In this document: positions 56,174 to 64,000 of the stretch, piece after piece | How positions within the stretch are numbered: position 1 is the first letter of the stretch | Layout of the letters: the number at the start of each line of letters is the position of its first letter | Assembly: GCF_023023025.1 (NCBI RefSeq) | Contig: NZ_CP095481.1 | Span: 8,507,001 to 8,571,000 of the forward strand | Reading direction: 5' to 3' | Source of the DNA: Amycolatopsis sp. WQ 127309 | GTDB taxonomy: Bacteria; Actinomycetota; Actinomycetes; Mycobacteriales; Pseudonocardiaceae | Length of the DNA stretch: 64,000 nucleotides | The notes under the pieces: model-generated | Told to the model about the DNA's origin: nothing | The model's input: the letters and a program-made list of their open reading frames with translations, nothing else | Databases searched by the model: none | Translations under genes and position numbers: made by a program

Positions 56174-57143
56174 GCACAGATCTTGCCAGGCTCACCCCGA
56201 ACCGCTGCTGGGAGTCGGTCCACCACTGGTCAAGGGCGAACCCGGCGGCGGCCAGCTCGGCCTCGACGCCGCCGGGGCGGAACTTGGCCGAGATCTCCGT
56301 GCGGATGTGCTCCCCGGCCGCGAACCGGACGGTGAGGTCGGCGCCCGGTATCTCGACGGTCAGTTCGCGGCGGGCGCGCAGCCGCATCTCGACCCACTCG
56401 TGCTCGGCGTCCCAGTGCGAGACGTGCTCGAACTCGTCGAGGTCGAAGTTCGCGCCCAGCCGGGCGTTGAGCACCCGCAGCACGTTCATGTCGAACTCGG
56501 CGGTGACGCCCGCGGCGTCGTCGTAGGCCCGCTCCAGCGTCTCGGCGTCCTTCACCAGGTCCGTGCCGAGCAGCAGCCACTCCCCCTCGTCGAGGACGTC
56601 CCGCACCGACCGGAGGAACGTCGCGCGCTCGGCGGGCAGGAAGTTGCCGATCGTGCCGCCGAGGAAGGCGACCACCCGCGGCCCGTCACCGGGGAGCAGA
56701 TCGAGGTGCTGGGTGAAGTCGCCGACGACCCCCCGCACCTCCAGGCCTGGGTAGTCCGCGGAGATCGACCGGGCGGCGTCGGCGAGCGCCGATTCGGAGA
56801 CGTCGAGCGGGACGAACGCCGCCAGCGTGCCGTGCCGGGTGAGGGCGTCGAGCAGCAGCCGGGTCTTCTCGCTCGACCCGGACCCGAGCTCGACGAGGGT
56901 GTGCGCGCCGGTCAGCTCCGCGACGTCGCCGGCGTGCGCGGCCAGCACCTCACGCTCGCTGCGGGTCGGGTAGTACTCCGGCAGCTGGGTGATCTTCTCG
57001 AACAGCTCGCTGCCCTCGGCGTCGTAGAACCACTTGGGCGGCAGCCACTTCTGCTCGGCGGTGAGCCCGGCGACGACGTCGGCGCGCAGTTCCTCGGTGA
57101 CGGCGTCACCGGAGCGGTGGTGGTCGAGATCGGGTTCGATCAT
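56166..57143 (-). CDS. egtD: L-histidine N-alpha-methyltransferase (ergothioneine synthesis)
   Basis: EgtD trimethylates histidine to hercynine with three SAM molecules. The 325-residue protein has KWLPPKWFYDAEGSELFEKITQLPEYYPTR-type family sequence near the N terminus, SAM motif LVELGSGSSEKTRLLL, FLGGTIGNFLP and the substrate region around NARLGANFDLDEFEHVSHWD. ATG 57143 overlaps the egtC stop by 4 bp. It is third to last in a tightly overlapped operon egtA-egtB-egtC-egtD-oxidoreductase. Confidence 0.94.
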   Translation of the reverse strand: MIEPDLDHHRSGDAVTEELRADVVAGLTAEQKWLPPKWFYDAEGSELFEKITQLPEYYPTRSEREVLAAHAGDVAELTGAHTLVELGSGSSEKTRLLLDALTRHGTLAAFVPLDVSESALADAARSISADYPGLEVRGVVGDFTQHLDLLPGDGPRVVAFLGGTIGNFLPAERATFLRSVRDVLDEGEWLLLGTDLVKDAETLERAYDDAAGVTAEFDMNVLRVLNARLGANFDLDEFEHVSHWDAEHEWVEMRLRARRELTVEIPGADLTVRFAAGEHIRTEISAKFRPGGVEAELAAAGFALDQWWTDSQQRFGVSLARSVRG

Positions 57144-57916
57144 CGGATGATGCCCTCCTGGGTCAAGGGAAGCAGGTCGACGCCGGCGGCGGTGGCGCGC
57201 ACGGCGTGGTGGTCCGGGACGGGCGTCCAGCGCGGATCGCCGTCGACGGGTTCGGACGCCAGCAGCACGCCCGCCGGGGTCTCCAGCAGGGACAGCGAGT
57301 GCGTCCAGGTGGTGCCGATCAGCGTTTCGCCGTCGGTGAGCAGGAAGTTGAGCCGGGAGCCGGGCGCGGCGGCCTCGACGGCGCTGGTCAGCCAGGCCAC
57401 CGCCGCCAGCGGGTCTTCCCCGGCCGCGAGCCGGGCCCGCAGCAGGACCCAGAGCACGACCGAGTCCGTCGGCGCCTCCAGTGTCAGCAGTTCGGTGACC
57501 GGCAGGGTCTTGGCCAGTTCGGCCAGCGAGTCGGGGAAGCCGCGGACGACGCCGTTGTGGCTGAACAGCCACCGGCCCGTGGTGAACGGCGCCGCGGCCG
57601 CCTCGGTCACCGGCATGCCGGTGGTGCCGTTGCGGGCCGCGGCGACGAAGGCGTGGGTGGTGACCGCCGCGGCCAGCGGCGGCAGCGCCTCGTCCGTCCA
57701 CAGTGGAGTCGAGCGGCGGTGCCGCAGGGGCAAAGCGCCGTCGGCGCCGTGGCCGGGGCCGAGGTACCAGCCCAGCCCGAAGCCGTCGGCGTTCACGGTG
57801 CCGCCGCCCCGCATGTCCGCCGGCGCGTAGGCCTGCACCAGCAGCGAATGCGGCGCGCGAAAAACCGCCTCGGCGGGCGAAACGGGCGCGCCGAGGTAAG
57901 CGAGATGCCTGCACAT
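57140..57916 (-). CDS. egtC: Ergothioneine biosynthesis class II glutamine amidotransferase-like hydrolase
   Basis: EgtC removes the gamma-glutamyl group from gamma-glutamyl-hercynylcysteine sulfoxide. The 258-residue Ntn-hydrolase has its nucleophile Cys2 exposed after Met removal (CRHLAYLG), then TVNADGFGLGWY, RWLFSHNGVVRGF and APTDSVVLWVLL. This is the usual class II amidotransferase layout without a synthetase domain. It starts 5 bp after the egtB stop and overlaps egtD by 4 bp. Confidence 0.94.
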   Translation of the reverse strand: MCRHLAYLGAPVSPAEAVFRAPHSLLVQAYAPADMRGGGTVNADGFGLGWYLGPGHGADGALPLRHRRSTPLWTDEALPPLAAAVTTHAFVAAARNGTTGMPVTEAAAAPFTTGRWLFSHNGVVRGFPDSLAELAKTLPVTELLTLEAPTDSVVLWVLLRARLAAGEDPLAAVAWLTSAVEAAAPGSRLNFLLTDGETLIGTTWTHSLSLLETPAGVLLASEPVDGDPRWTPVPDHHAVRATAAGVDLLPLTQEGIIR

Positions 57917-57921
57917 GGCGC

Positions 57922-59256
57922 CTAACCCTCGCCCGGGCCCGCGTCGCGGGCGGTGCGGAAGCCGGCGAAGATCTGCCGCCGGATCGGGTAGTCCCAGTTG
58001 CGGAACGTGCCCCGGATCGCCGCGGCGTCGGTGCCGAACGAGCCGCCGCGCAGCACCTTGTACTCCGGCCCGAAGAACACCTCCGAGTACTCCTGGTACG
58101 GGAACGCGGCGAAGCCCGGGTAGCCGTGCAGGTCGGTGCTCGTCCACTCCCAGACGTCACCGATCAGCTGATGCACGCCGGTGGGCGACGCGCCCGCCGG
58201 GTACGCGCCCGCGGGTGCCGGACGAAGGTGCCGCTGGCCCAGGTTGGCGTGCTCGGCGCCCGGTTCCTCGTCACCCCACGGGAAACGGCGCGACCGGCCG
58301 CTCGCCGGGTCGAACCGCGCGGCCTTCTCCCACTCGGCCTCGGTCGGCAGCCGCCGCCCGGCCCACGCCGCGTACGCCTCGGCCTCGAAGAACGAGACGT
58401 GCACGACCGGTTCGGCGGCCGTGATCCGCTCGTAGACCCCGAACCGGGTGCGCCACCAGCCGTCCTGCTCCCGCTTCCAGAACCGCGGCGCGGTGATGCC
58501 GTTTTCGGTGCGGTAGGCCCAGCCCGCCGGGCTCCACCAGCGCTCGTCGTCGTAGCCGCCGCTGTCCAGGAACCCGGCGTAGGCCCCGGAAGTCACCGGC
58601 GTGGTGTCCATCCAGTACGCGTCGACGGCGATCTCGTGCGCCGGGCGCTCGTTGTCCAGCGCCCACGGCTCGGCCGACGTGCCCATCGTGAACGCGCCGC
58701 CGGGCACCAGGACCTCGGCCGGCAGGGTGCCCGACCGCGCGGGCGGCGGCTCGGGCGCGTGCAGCACCGGGTCGCCCTGGCGCAGCTGGTGGGTGGCCAG
58801 CATGGTCTCGTCGTGCTGCTGCTCGTGCTGGGTCACCATGCCGAACGCGAAGGCCTGTTCGGTGAGCCGGCGGCCGCCCAGCGGCACCCGCTCCAGCACG
58901 TCGAACGCCTTCGCGCGCACTTCGCGGACGTAGCTGCGGGCCTCGGCCGGGCTGAGCAGCGGCAGCGCCGGCCGGTCGGCGCGGGCGTGCTGGAAGGCGT
59001 CGTAGATGTCGTCGATGTCCGGGCGCAGCGGCTCCCGGCCGCCGACGTCGCGGACCAGCCACAGCTCCTCCTGGCTGCCGATGTGCGCCAGGTCCCAGAC
59101 CAGCGGCGACATCAGCTTGGAGTGCTGGCGGATCAGGTCCTCGTCGTCGACCGCGTCGGTCAGCGCGTCGCTGCGCGCCCGGGCGCGGGTCAGTGCCTCG
59201 GCCGCGCGGGCACGCAGCTCCTCCGCGCCGAGGTCCTTCGACTCCGTGGTGGTCAT
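57922..59256 (-). CDS. egtB: Hercynine oxygenase (iron-dependent sulfoxide synthase)
   Basis: EgtB couples hercynine and gamma-glutamylcysteine with O2 at a non-haem iron. The 444-residue protein has an N-terminal DinB-like domain whose three iron ligands are His58 (DLAHIG), His144 and His148 (HEQQHDE). A C-terminal formylglycine-generating-enzyme-like domain has VPGGAFTMGT, PTEAEWEKAARF and VLRGGSF. The spacing matches mycobacterial EgtB. Its ATG overlaps the egtA stop by 4 bp. Confidence 0.95.
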   Translation of the reverse strand: MTTTESKDLGAEELRARAAEALTRARARSDALTDAVDDEDLIRQHSKLMSPLVWDLAHIGSQEELWLVRDVGGREPLRPDIDDIYDAFQHARADRPALPLLSPAEARSYVREVRAKAFDVLERVPLGGRRLTEQAFAFGMVTQHEQQHDETMLATHQLRQGDPVLHAPEPPPARSGTLPAEVLVPGGAFTMGTSAEPWALDNERPAHEIAVDAYWMDTTPVTSGAYAGFLDSGGYDDERWWSPAGWAYRTENGITAPRFWKREQDGWWRTRFGVYERITAAEPVVHVSFFEAEAYAAWAGRRLPTEAEWEKAARFDPASGRSRRFPWGDEEPGAEHANLGQRHLRPAPAGAYPAGASPTGVHQLIGDVWEWTSTDLHGYPGFAAFPYQEYSEVFFGPEYKVLRGGSFGTDAAAIRGTFRNWDYPIRRQIFAGFRTARDAGPGEG

Positions 59257-60521
59257 GCTTCGCTCCTCGATCGGTACGCGCGCCCCTGCACGCTCTCGCA
59301 GATCTCGGTTACGGATTCCGCTGTCAGCCCGGTGTGGCCCAGCTCGGCGCAGCCGAGGTCGGCCAGCGCGGCCGCGACGGCCGCCAGGTCCGGGTCGGCC
59401 AGGCCGCGGCACGCGGCCGTGGCCCACCGGTCCGCCACCCGCTCGCACAGGTCGCGGACCCTGTCCACTGTGGACGGCCGGGCGAGCAGCGCGGTGACCA
59501 GCGCGGCCGGCGCCAGCCACTCGTCCGGCGGTTGCGCGTCGAGGTACCGGATCTCCAGGTACCCCTGCGGGCGGACGGGGGTGAACATCGTCGTGAGGTG
59601 GTAGTCGAGATCCGCCTCGGTGGGCTTCGGCAGCAGCGCCGCCGGGCCCCGGCCCTCGATCCAGCCGGCGAAGGTCAGCCCCTCCGGCGCGTCCCACGGG
59701 CGGTCTTCCCGGGGCAGCGCCATCAGCGGGGTGTCCATCATGCGCGCGCCCCACGCCGCCCCCGGGTCCCCCGCGACGCGCGCCGTGCGCGTGCGGATGG
59801 CCTCGGTGTCGTGCACCGCGAGCCAGCGGGCGGACGCGAACCCCGTGTCACGCCCGGCGTGGACGCGGGAGTTGGCGAACAGGGCGAGCAACGGCGGGCC
59901 CATGGCGTGCGCGGCCGCCCAGCGGGCCGCGTGGTGCTCGGCCTCCCCGGCGTCGACGCAGACCTGCAGGCCGGCGGTGCTGCACATCATCGTGAGGCCA
60001 CCGGGCCCGATCGGCGCGAACCGGCGTTCCATCGCCGCGTAGCGCGGCGTGTCCAGCAGCCGGCGCGGCGCGCGGTGCGCGTCGATGCCGGATTCACCGA
60101 ACCGGAGGCCGTGGGAGGCGAGAAGTTCACCCAGGTGGCGGAGATCGGCCGAGACGACTGCGTCGAGGTCGCGCAGCGTGGCCTGGGGATGAGCGGAGAT
60201 TTCGACCTGGCCCCCGGGCTCGAGGCTCACTGGTGAACCTGCCGGGAGCGGCGTGGCGGGGCTGTCGGGGCGCAGTGTCCGCGGGGTGTGCGGGCCCAGT
60301 GCCGTGGCGAGGAGATCGGGATCAAGCGGTCTGGCCGGGTCGTCGGCGTGGTGCACGGTGAACTCCAGCTCGACGCCGGTCAGGCGCGGCGGGCCGTGCT
60401 TGAAGCACACCGATGCCACGTACGCCTCCCCGGCCGCGCGGTCCGCCAGGACCCGCGCGGTGCGGTTCGACGCACTACCCGACTTCTCGGGGAATTCGTG
60501 CACCGTAGACGCTTCTGTCAT
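59253..60521 (-). CDS. egtA: Glutamate-cysteine ligase of ergothioneine synthesis
   Basis: EgtA makes gamma-glutamylcysteine, the sulfur donor for EgtB, with ATP. The 422-residue protein has VELEFTVHH (Mg-binding glutamates), SLEPGGQVEISAHP, RFAPIGPGGLTMMCSTAGLQVCVDAG and YLEIRYLDAQP, the GCS2-like plant/bacterial type fold. It begins the operon at ATG 60521, about 120 bp downstream of the LysR gene. A TAGCGT box on the minus strand near 60567 is a -10 candidate. Length and order egtA-B-C-D match mycobacteria. Confidence 0.93.
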   Translation of the reverse strand: MTEASTVHEFPEKSGSASNRTARVLADRAAGEAYVASVCFKHGPPRLTGVELEFTVHHADDPARPLDPDLLATALGPHTPRTLRPDSPATPLPAGSPVSLEPGGQVEISAHPQATLRDLDAVVSADLRHLGELLASHGLRFGESGIDAHRAPRRLLDTPRYAAMERRFAPIGPGGLTMMCSTAGLQVCVDAGEAEHHAARWAAAHAMGPPLLALFANSRVHAGRDTGFASARWLAVHDTEAIRTRTARVAGDPGAAWGARMMDTPLMALPREDRPWDAPEGLTFAGWIEGRGPAALLPKPTEADLDYHLTTMFTPVRPQGYLEIRYLDAQPPDEWLAPAALVTALLARPSTVDRVRDLCERVADRWATAACRGLADPDLAAVAAALADLGCAELGHTGLTAESVTEICESVQGRAYRSRSEA

Positions 60522-60596
60522 GTCAATCCTGTCCCGTGTGGTGGAACTTTCTCGACATCGGACGCTACACGCGGGGTACGACAAAAACAGGGTTGA

Positions 60597-60611
60597 TCCT
60601 GCCCTTCAGGA
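60597..60611 (-). terminator. Hairpin with T run after the LysR gene
   Basis: On the minus strand TCCTG-AAGGG-CAGGA is followed by TCAACCCTGTTTTTG, which includes five U residues. It lies 31 nt after the LysR stop and before the egtA start, so it may insulate the egt operon from LysR transcription. Confidence 0.45.
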
Positions 60612-60641
60612 CAGGGTCACCACTCCGTAAGAAGTCCCGGA

Positions 60642-61568
60642 TCAGGGCAAAGCGGATTCCGTGCCCAGCCCCAGTTCGGCGGCCGAGGCCCGGACGGCGT
60701 CGATCACCAGGTGCAACGCCGGACGGCGGAACGCGGTGCGCCGGTAGGCGATCGACACCGTTCGGAGCAACGGCGTCGTGAGCGTCACGACGTCGATCCC
60801 GGGCGGGCGCAGCAGGCGCAGGCCGAGGTCGGAGACGAGGGTGATGCCCAGCCCGGCGCCGACCATGGCCATCGCCGTGGACTGCTCCTCGACCTCGTGG
60901 TTGATCTTCGGGGCGAACCCGTGGCGCCGGCACGCCGTGCGCATCGCCCGGCCGAAGTGCGACTTCGGGCTGGCCAGGATCCAGGGGTGCTCGGCGAGGT
61001 CGTCCAGCGACGCCGAGCCCGCGGGCACCGCGCCGCGCGGCACCGCCGCGTGGAGGCGTTCGACGGCCACGACGGCCCGCTCCAGGCCCGCGTCCCAGGG
61101 CATCGGCGCGTCGGAGTAGTCGATGACGAAGGACAGGTCGAGCACGCCGTCGCGGACCGCCTCGGCGGTGTCCTCGGGCGCCAGCTCCCGGGTCCGGACC
61201 TCGATGCCCGGGTGCGAACCGGCCAGCGTCGTCAGCGCGGTCGGGAGCAGGCCGGAGGCCACCGAGGCCCACACCCCGGCCGTCAGCCGGACGGTCCGGG
61301 CGTCCTGCGCCTCCTCCAGGGCGAGCGTGGCCCGCTCCACCGAGCCGAGGATCTCCTCGGCGTGCTCGGTGAGCAGTTTGCCCAGTTCGGTGAGCTGGAC
61401 CCGCCGGCCCAGCCGTTCGAACAGCTTGGCCCCGACGTCCCGTTCCAGCTGCGCGAGCTGCTGCGACACCGCCGAAGCGGTGTAGTGCAGGGCCGCCGCG
61501 GCAGCCGTCACGGTGCCCCGGCGGTGCAGCTCGCGGAGCATCTTCAGCCGATGCAACGAAAGCTCCAT
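60642..61568 (-). CDS. LysR-family transcriptional regulator
   Basis: This 308-residue LysR regulator has an N-terminal winged helix (LHRLKMLRELHRRGTVTAAAAALHYTASAVSQQLAQLERDVGAKLFER, residues 5-50) and a periplasmic-binding-protein-like ligand domain (about 90-300). It is divergent from a Glu/Leu/Phe/Val dehydrogenase gene with 118 bp between starts, the standard LysR-target arrangement. It is therefore a probable amino-acid-responsive activator of that gene. The ligand is not known. Confidence 0.9.
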   Translation of the reverse strand: MELSLHRLKMLRELHRRGTVTAAAAALHYTASAVSQQLAQLERDVGAKLFERLGRRVQLTELGKLLTEHAEEILGSVERATLALEEAQDARTVRLTAGVWASVASGLLPTALTTLAGSHPGIEVRTRELAPEDTAEAVRDGVLDLSFVIDYSDAPMPWDAGLERAVVAVERLHAAVPRGAVPAGSASLDDLAEHPWILASPKSHFGRAMRTACRRHGFAPKINHEVEEQSTAMAMVGAGLGITLVSDLGLRLLRPPGIDVVTLTTPLLRTVSIAYRRTAFRRPALHLVIDAVRASAAELGLGTESALP

Positions 61569-61686
61569 GCACCAAACCTAAACGAGATCGTGCAGTAGCG
61601 TTAAATGGACGCGAAGGCCACCCGGGGCGCAGGCTCGTGGTGGCGGTCACGAGGCCGCCCCAACTTCCCCGGAGGTGAGTGGCCTG

Positions 61687-62886
61687 ATGATCCCCCGCAA
61701 CGCCGAGCCGCTGATGCGACTGTCGTGGACCGACCCCCTCACCGGCGCGAACGGCTACCTGGTCGTGCACAGCCTGGTCTCCGGCGTCGCCACCGGCGGC
61801 ACCCGGATGCGGGCCGGCTGCACCATGGGCGAGGTCGAGGACCTCGCCCGGGGCATGGCCAACAAGACCGCGACTTTCAACCTGCCGGTCGGCGGCGCGA
61901 AGGGCGGCATCGACTTCGACCCGAAGGACCCGCGCGCCTTCGGCGTCCTGACGCGCTTCTGCTCGTTCCTCCGGCCCTGGCTGGACGCCCACTGGGTGAC
62001 CGCGGAAGACCTCGGCGTCCCGCAGCACCTGATCGACGCGGTGTTCGCCGACCTCGGGCTGGAGCAGTCGTTCCACGCCGCGATCGGCCGGTCGGCCGAT
62101 CCGGAGCGCACCCTGCGGCGGGTGCAGGCCGGCCTGAACGCCCCGGTGCCCGGCGGGCTGCTGCTCGGCGACGTCGTCGGCGGCTACGGCGTGGCGCAGG
62201 CGTGCCTCGGCGTCGCGTCGGCGTGGGACTGGGACGTGCGCGAGACGACCGTCGCGATCCAGGGCATCGGCACCATGGGCGGCGGCGCGGCCTGGTACCT
62301 GCACGAAGCGGGCATGAAGGTCGTCGCGGTCGCCGACGCCGCGGGCACGCTCTACGCACCCGACGGCCTCGACATCCCGGCGCTGCTCGACCTGCGCGAC
62401 CGCTTCGGCGAGGTGGACCGCAAGCGGCTGCCCGCCGGGATCAAGCTGCTCCCCCGCGACGCCGTCGTCTCGACCGATTCGGACATCTTCGTGCCGGCGG
62501 CGATCTCCTACGCGCTGCGACCGGACAACGAGAACCTGGTCAAGGCCAAGGTCGTCATCGAGGCGGCCAACGCGGCGACGACGCCGGAGGCCGAAGCGGC
62601 GCTCTCGGCGCGCGGGGTGGCCGTCGTGCCGGACTTCGTGGCCAACGCCGGTGCCGCGGCGTGGGCGTGGTGGCTGCTGCTGGGCGAGGTCGGCGCGGAC
62701 CCGGCCGACTCGTTCCTGCGGCTGCGCACCGAGATGCAGTCCAAGGTGGCGCTCCTGCTGGCCGAGTGGACCATGGACCGGCTGCCGCTGCGCGTCACCG
62801 GGCTGAAGCTGGTGGAGGCCAACCGGGCCGCGCGCGCCGAAGCGGCGCTCACCCCCGAGGGCGAGCCGGCGCTGCTCATCCCGTGA
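61687..62886 (+). CDS. Glu/Leu/Phe/Val-family amino acid dehydrogenase
   Basis: This 399-residue enzyme oxidatively deaminates an amino acid with NAD(P)+. It has LTGANGYLVVHSLVSGVATGGTRM, catalytic lysines 60 (MANK) and 72 (VGGAKGGIDFDP), TAEDLGVP and a Rossmann domain with VAIQGIGTMGGG. Substrate choice among Glu, Leu, Val or Phe cannot be made by eye. ATG 61687 has GGAGGTGA upstream; GTG 61675 inside that site is rejected. It is controlled presumably by the divergent LysR gene and ends at an 11-bp hairpin. Confidence 0.9.
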   Translation: MIPRNAEPLMRLSWTDPLTGANGYLVVHSLVSGVATGGTRMRAGCTMGEVEDLARGMANKTATFNLPVGGAKGGIDFDPKDPRAFGVLTRFCSFLRPWLDAHWVTAEDLGVPQHLIDAVFADLGLEQSFHAAIGRSADPERTLRRVQAGLNAPVPGGLLLGDVVGGYGVAQACLGVASAWDWDVRETTVAIQGIGTMGGGAAWYLHEAGMKVVAVADAAGTLYAPDGLDIPALLDLRDRFGEVDRKRLPAGIKLLPRDAVVSTDSDIFVPAAISYALRPDNENLVKAKVVIEAANAATTPEAEAALSARGVAVVPDFVANAGAAAWAWWLLLGEVGADPADSFLRLRTEMQSKVALLLAEWTMDRLPLRVTGLKLVEANRAARAEAALTPEGEPALLIP

Positions 62887-62895
62887 GCCGGGGTC

Positions 62896-62926
62896 CGCGC
62901 GGCGCCCTTCTCGGTGGCGCCGCGCG
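62896..62926. terminator. Bidirectional hairpin between the dehydrogenase and pip
   Basis: CGCGCGGCGCC (62896-62906) and GGCGCCGCGCG (62916-62926) pair perfectly around CTTCTCGGT. It occupies the 46-bp gap between convergent stop codons. Confidence 0.75.
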
Positions 62927-62932
62927 GGCACC

Positions 62933-63880
62933 TCAGCCCGCGAACCGGTCGGTCGCGCCGACCAGGACGTCCTGCATCGTCTCGGCCGACGTGGTGTGCC
63001 CGACGTTGTCGAGCATGACCAGCTCGCTGGCCGGCCAGCCGTGGTGCAGCAGCCACGGCGTGCCGGTGATGTTGCTCGTGTCGAGCACACCCTGGGCGAG
63101 CACGGCCGGGACGGCCGCGAGCTTGCCGAGTTGGTTCAGGATCTCGCCGTCCGGCAGGAACGCCCGGTTGCTGAAGTAGTGCGTGACGATCCGGGCGAAG
63201 CACAGCCGGTACGCCGGGTCCGCGAAGACGTCGTGCGGTGGGACGCCCGGCAGCATCGCGTCTTCCCAGGCACACCAGTCGGCGGCCGCCTGGTGGTGGA
63301 CCGCGGGGTCCGGGTCCAGCAGCAGGCGGTTGTAGGCCGCGGAGAGGTCGCCGTCGCGGTCGGCTTCCGGGACGCCGTCACGGAACTTCGCGAAGCCCTC
63401 CGGGAAGTAGGCGCCGAGGCCGCGGATGAGCATCTCGATCTCGAGGAAGCGGTCCGTCGCGAGGCCCATCAGGACCAGCTCGCTCACCCGGCCGGTGTGG
63501 CGCAGCGCGTAGGTCAGGCTCAGGACCGAGCCCCAGGAACCGCCGAACAGCAGCCACTTCCCGATGCCGAGCCGGGTGCGGAGCAGCTCGAAGTCCGCGA
63601 CCAGGTGGTCGGTGGTGTTGGCGGAGAGGTCGGCGACCGCGGCCCCGGCGTGCGGGGTGCTGCGGCCGCAGCCGCGCTGGTCGACGAGCACGACCCGGTA
63701 CTTCGCCGGGTCGAAGTACTGGCGCAGGTTCGTCGAACAGCCCGAGCCCGGCCCGCCGTGCACGACCAGCGCCGGCTTGCCGTCGGGGTTCCCGCAGGTC
63801 TCCCAGTAGATCTCGTGCCCGTCGCCGACGTCGAGCAGGCCGTGCTCGTACGGTTCGATCTCGGGGTACAGCCCAGCCAT
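62933..63880 (-). CDS. pip: Prolyl aminopeptidase
   Basis: This 315-residue cytosolic serine peptidase removes N-terminal proline. It has the oxyanion motif VVHGGPGSGCS, VDQRGCGRSTPH, the nucleophile Ser115 in LLFGGSWGSVLSLTYA, and a cap domain characteristic of family S33. The acid and His lie in the C-terminal part (GVLDTSNITGTPW and NVGHTTSAE). In this copy GTP-W and the final His region are shorter than in classical Pip enzymes, but length is otherwise normal. A palindrome ACAGCGCTGT lies about 25 bp upstream of the start. Confidence 0.88.
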   Translation of the reverse strand: MAGLYPEIEPYEHGLLDVGDGHEIYWETCGNPDGKPALVVHGGPGSGCSTNLRQYFDPAKYRVVLVDQRGCGRSTPHAGAAVADLSANTTDHLVADFELLRTRLGIGKWLLFGGSWGSVLSLTYALRHTGRVSELVLMGLATDRFLEIEMLIRGLGAYFPEGFAKFRDGVPEADRDGDLSAAYNRLLLDPDPAVHHQAAADWCAWEDAMLPGVPPHDVFADPAYRLCFARIVTHYFSNRAFLPDGEILNQLGKLAAVPAVLAQGVLDTSNITGTPWLLHHGWPASELVMLDNVGHTTSAETMQDVLVGATDRFAG

Positions 63881-63958
63881 CAGCGCGTCCTTCCACCGGA
63901 ATACAACAGCGCTGTCACATTAGCGGCGGAGACGGCTCGCACGCTCGGGGTTTTCGGC

Positions 63959-64000
63959 TCAGTTCAGGGAGCCGGCCAGCTCGGTGAGGGTGTCCGCCAG
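63959..64000 (-). CDS. C-terminal end of an unidentified protein (partial)
   Basis: A minus-strand frame entering from the right edge reads LADTLTELAGSLN and then TGA at 63961-63959. Codon choice is typical of coding sequence here, but only 13 residues are visible, too few for identification. The gap to pip is 78 bp. Confidence 0.4.
   Translation of the reverse strand: MADTLTELAGSLN

Overview
This 64 kb window is G+C-rich throughout (about 70% by eye). It carries actinobacterial marker pathways: the proteasome-activating ATPase Mpa/ARC, mycothiol ligase MshC, ergothioneine genes egtA-D, an InhA-type enoyl reductase, a ferrochelatase with a C-terminal cysteine cluster, and F420-type oxidoreductases. 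Gene content and style suggest a chromosomal segment of a Pseudonocardiaceae member, with Amycolatopsis the likely genus (inference). I saw no rRNA, tRNA, CRISPR array, insertion sequence or prophage.

Layout. 1-2.3 kb: end of a luciferase-like oxidoreductase, a frameshifted DUF3626 gene, and a DMT exporter. 2.4-24.2 kb: a housekeeping block whose order resembles the M. tuberculosis mpa-trmI-recB-like-hisG-hisE-PAC2-mshC region. It is interleaved with a tandem pair of Cys-pair surface proteins, a site-2 protease, an orphan ParA, an alkylation-repair pair (ogt, ada-alkA), a CGNR regulator/phosphotriesterase pair around a palindromic operator, an ArsR-MFS pair, and a MarR/ABC-F resistance unit with a minimal leader ORF. 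24.2-32.6 kb: a TipA-like MerR regulator, a frameshifted NB-ARC/TPR protein, a VWA plus AAA ATPase pair, and a methyltransferase. 32.6-52.2 kb: a second conserved block (hemH, inhA, fabG, VWA, DUF58, MoxR, NlpC/P60, acnA), matching the M. tuberculosis acn-ripA-moxR1-fabG1-inhA-hemZ region. It has two insertions: a TetR plus Cmx-type efflux cassette between inhA and hemH, and an MHS transporter/two-component/TAXI-lipoprotein module followed by thioesterase, trmL and a membrane protein between fabG and the VWA gene. 52.2-64 kb: an alpha/beta hydrolase, MgtC, a secreted TAP-type peptidase, the egtABCD operon with a deazaflavin-type oxidoreductase, a LysR/Glu-dehydrogenase divergent pair, prolyl aminopeptidase, and the end of one more gene.

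How the genes work together. Redox buffering is represented twice (mycothiol by MshC, ergothioneine by EgtA-D). Envelope functions cluster around fabG-inhA, the MoxR/DUF58/VWA complex and the NlpC/P60 hydrolase. Several regulator-target pairs are complete with visible operators. A recurring promoter style is a TANNNT box 6-8 nt before an ATG/GTG, often without a Shine-Dalgarno, suggesting many leaderless transcripts.

Most noteworthy: an exact match to the AcnR consensus inside a well-formed acnA promoter without acnR beside it; the symmetrical CGNR/PTE operator-promoter; a 51-bp hairpin element present twice with a compensatory base-pair change and inverted loop; a TAXI binding lipoprotein built into a two-component operon without a TRAP permease; and two frameshifted genes, one explained by a 5-bp tandem repeat expansion.
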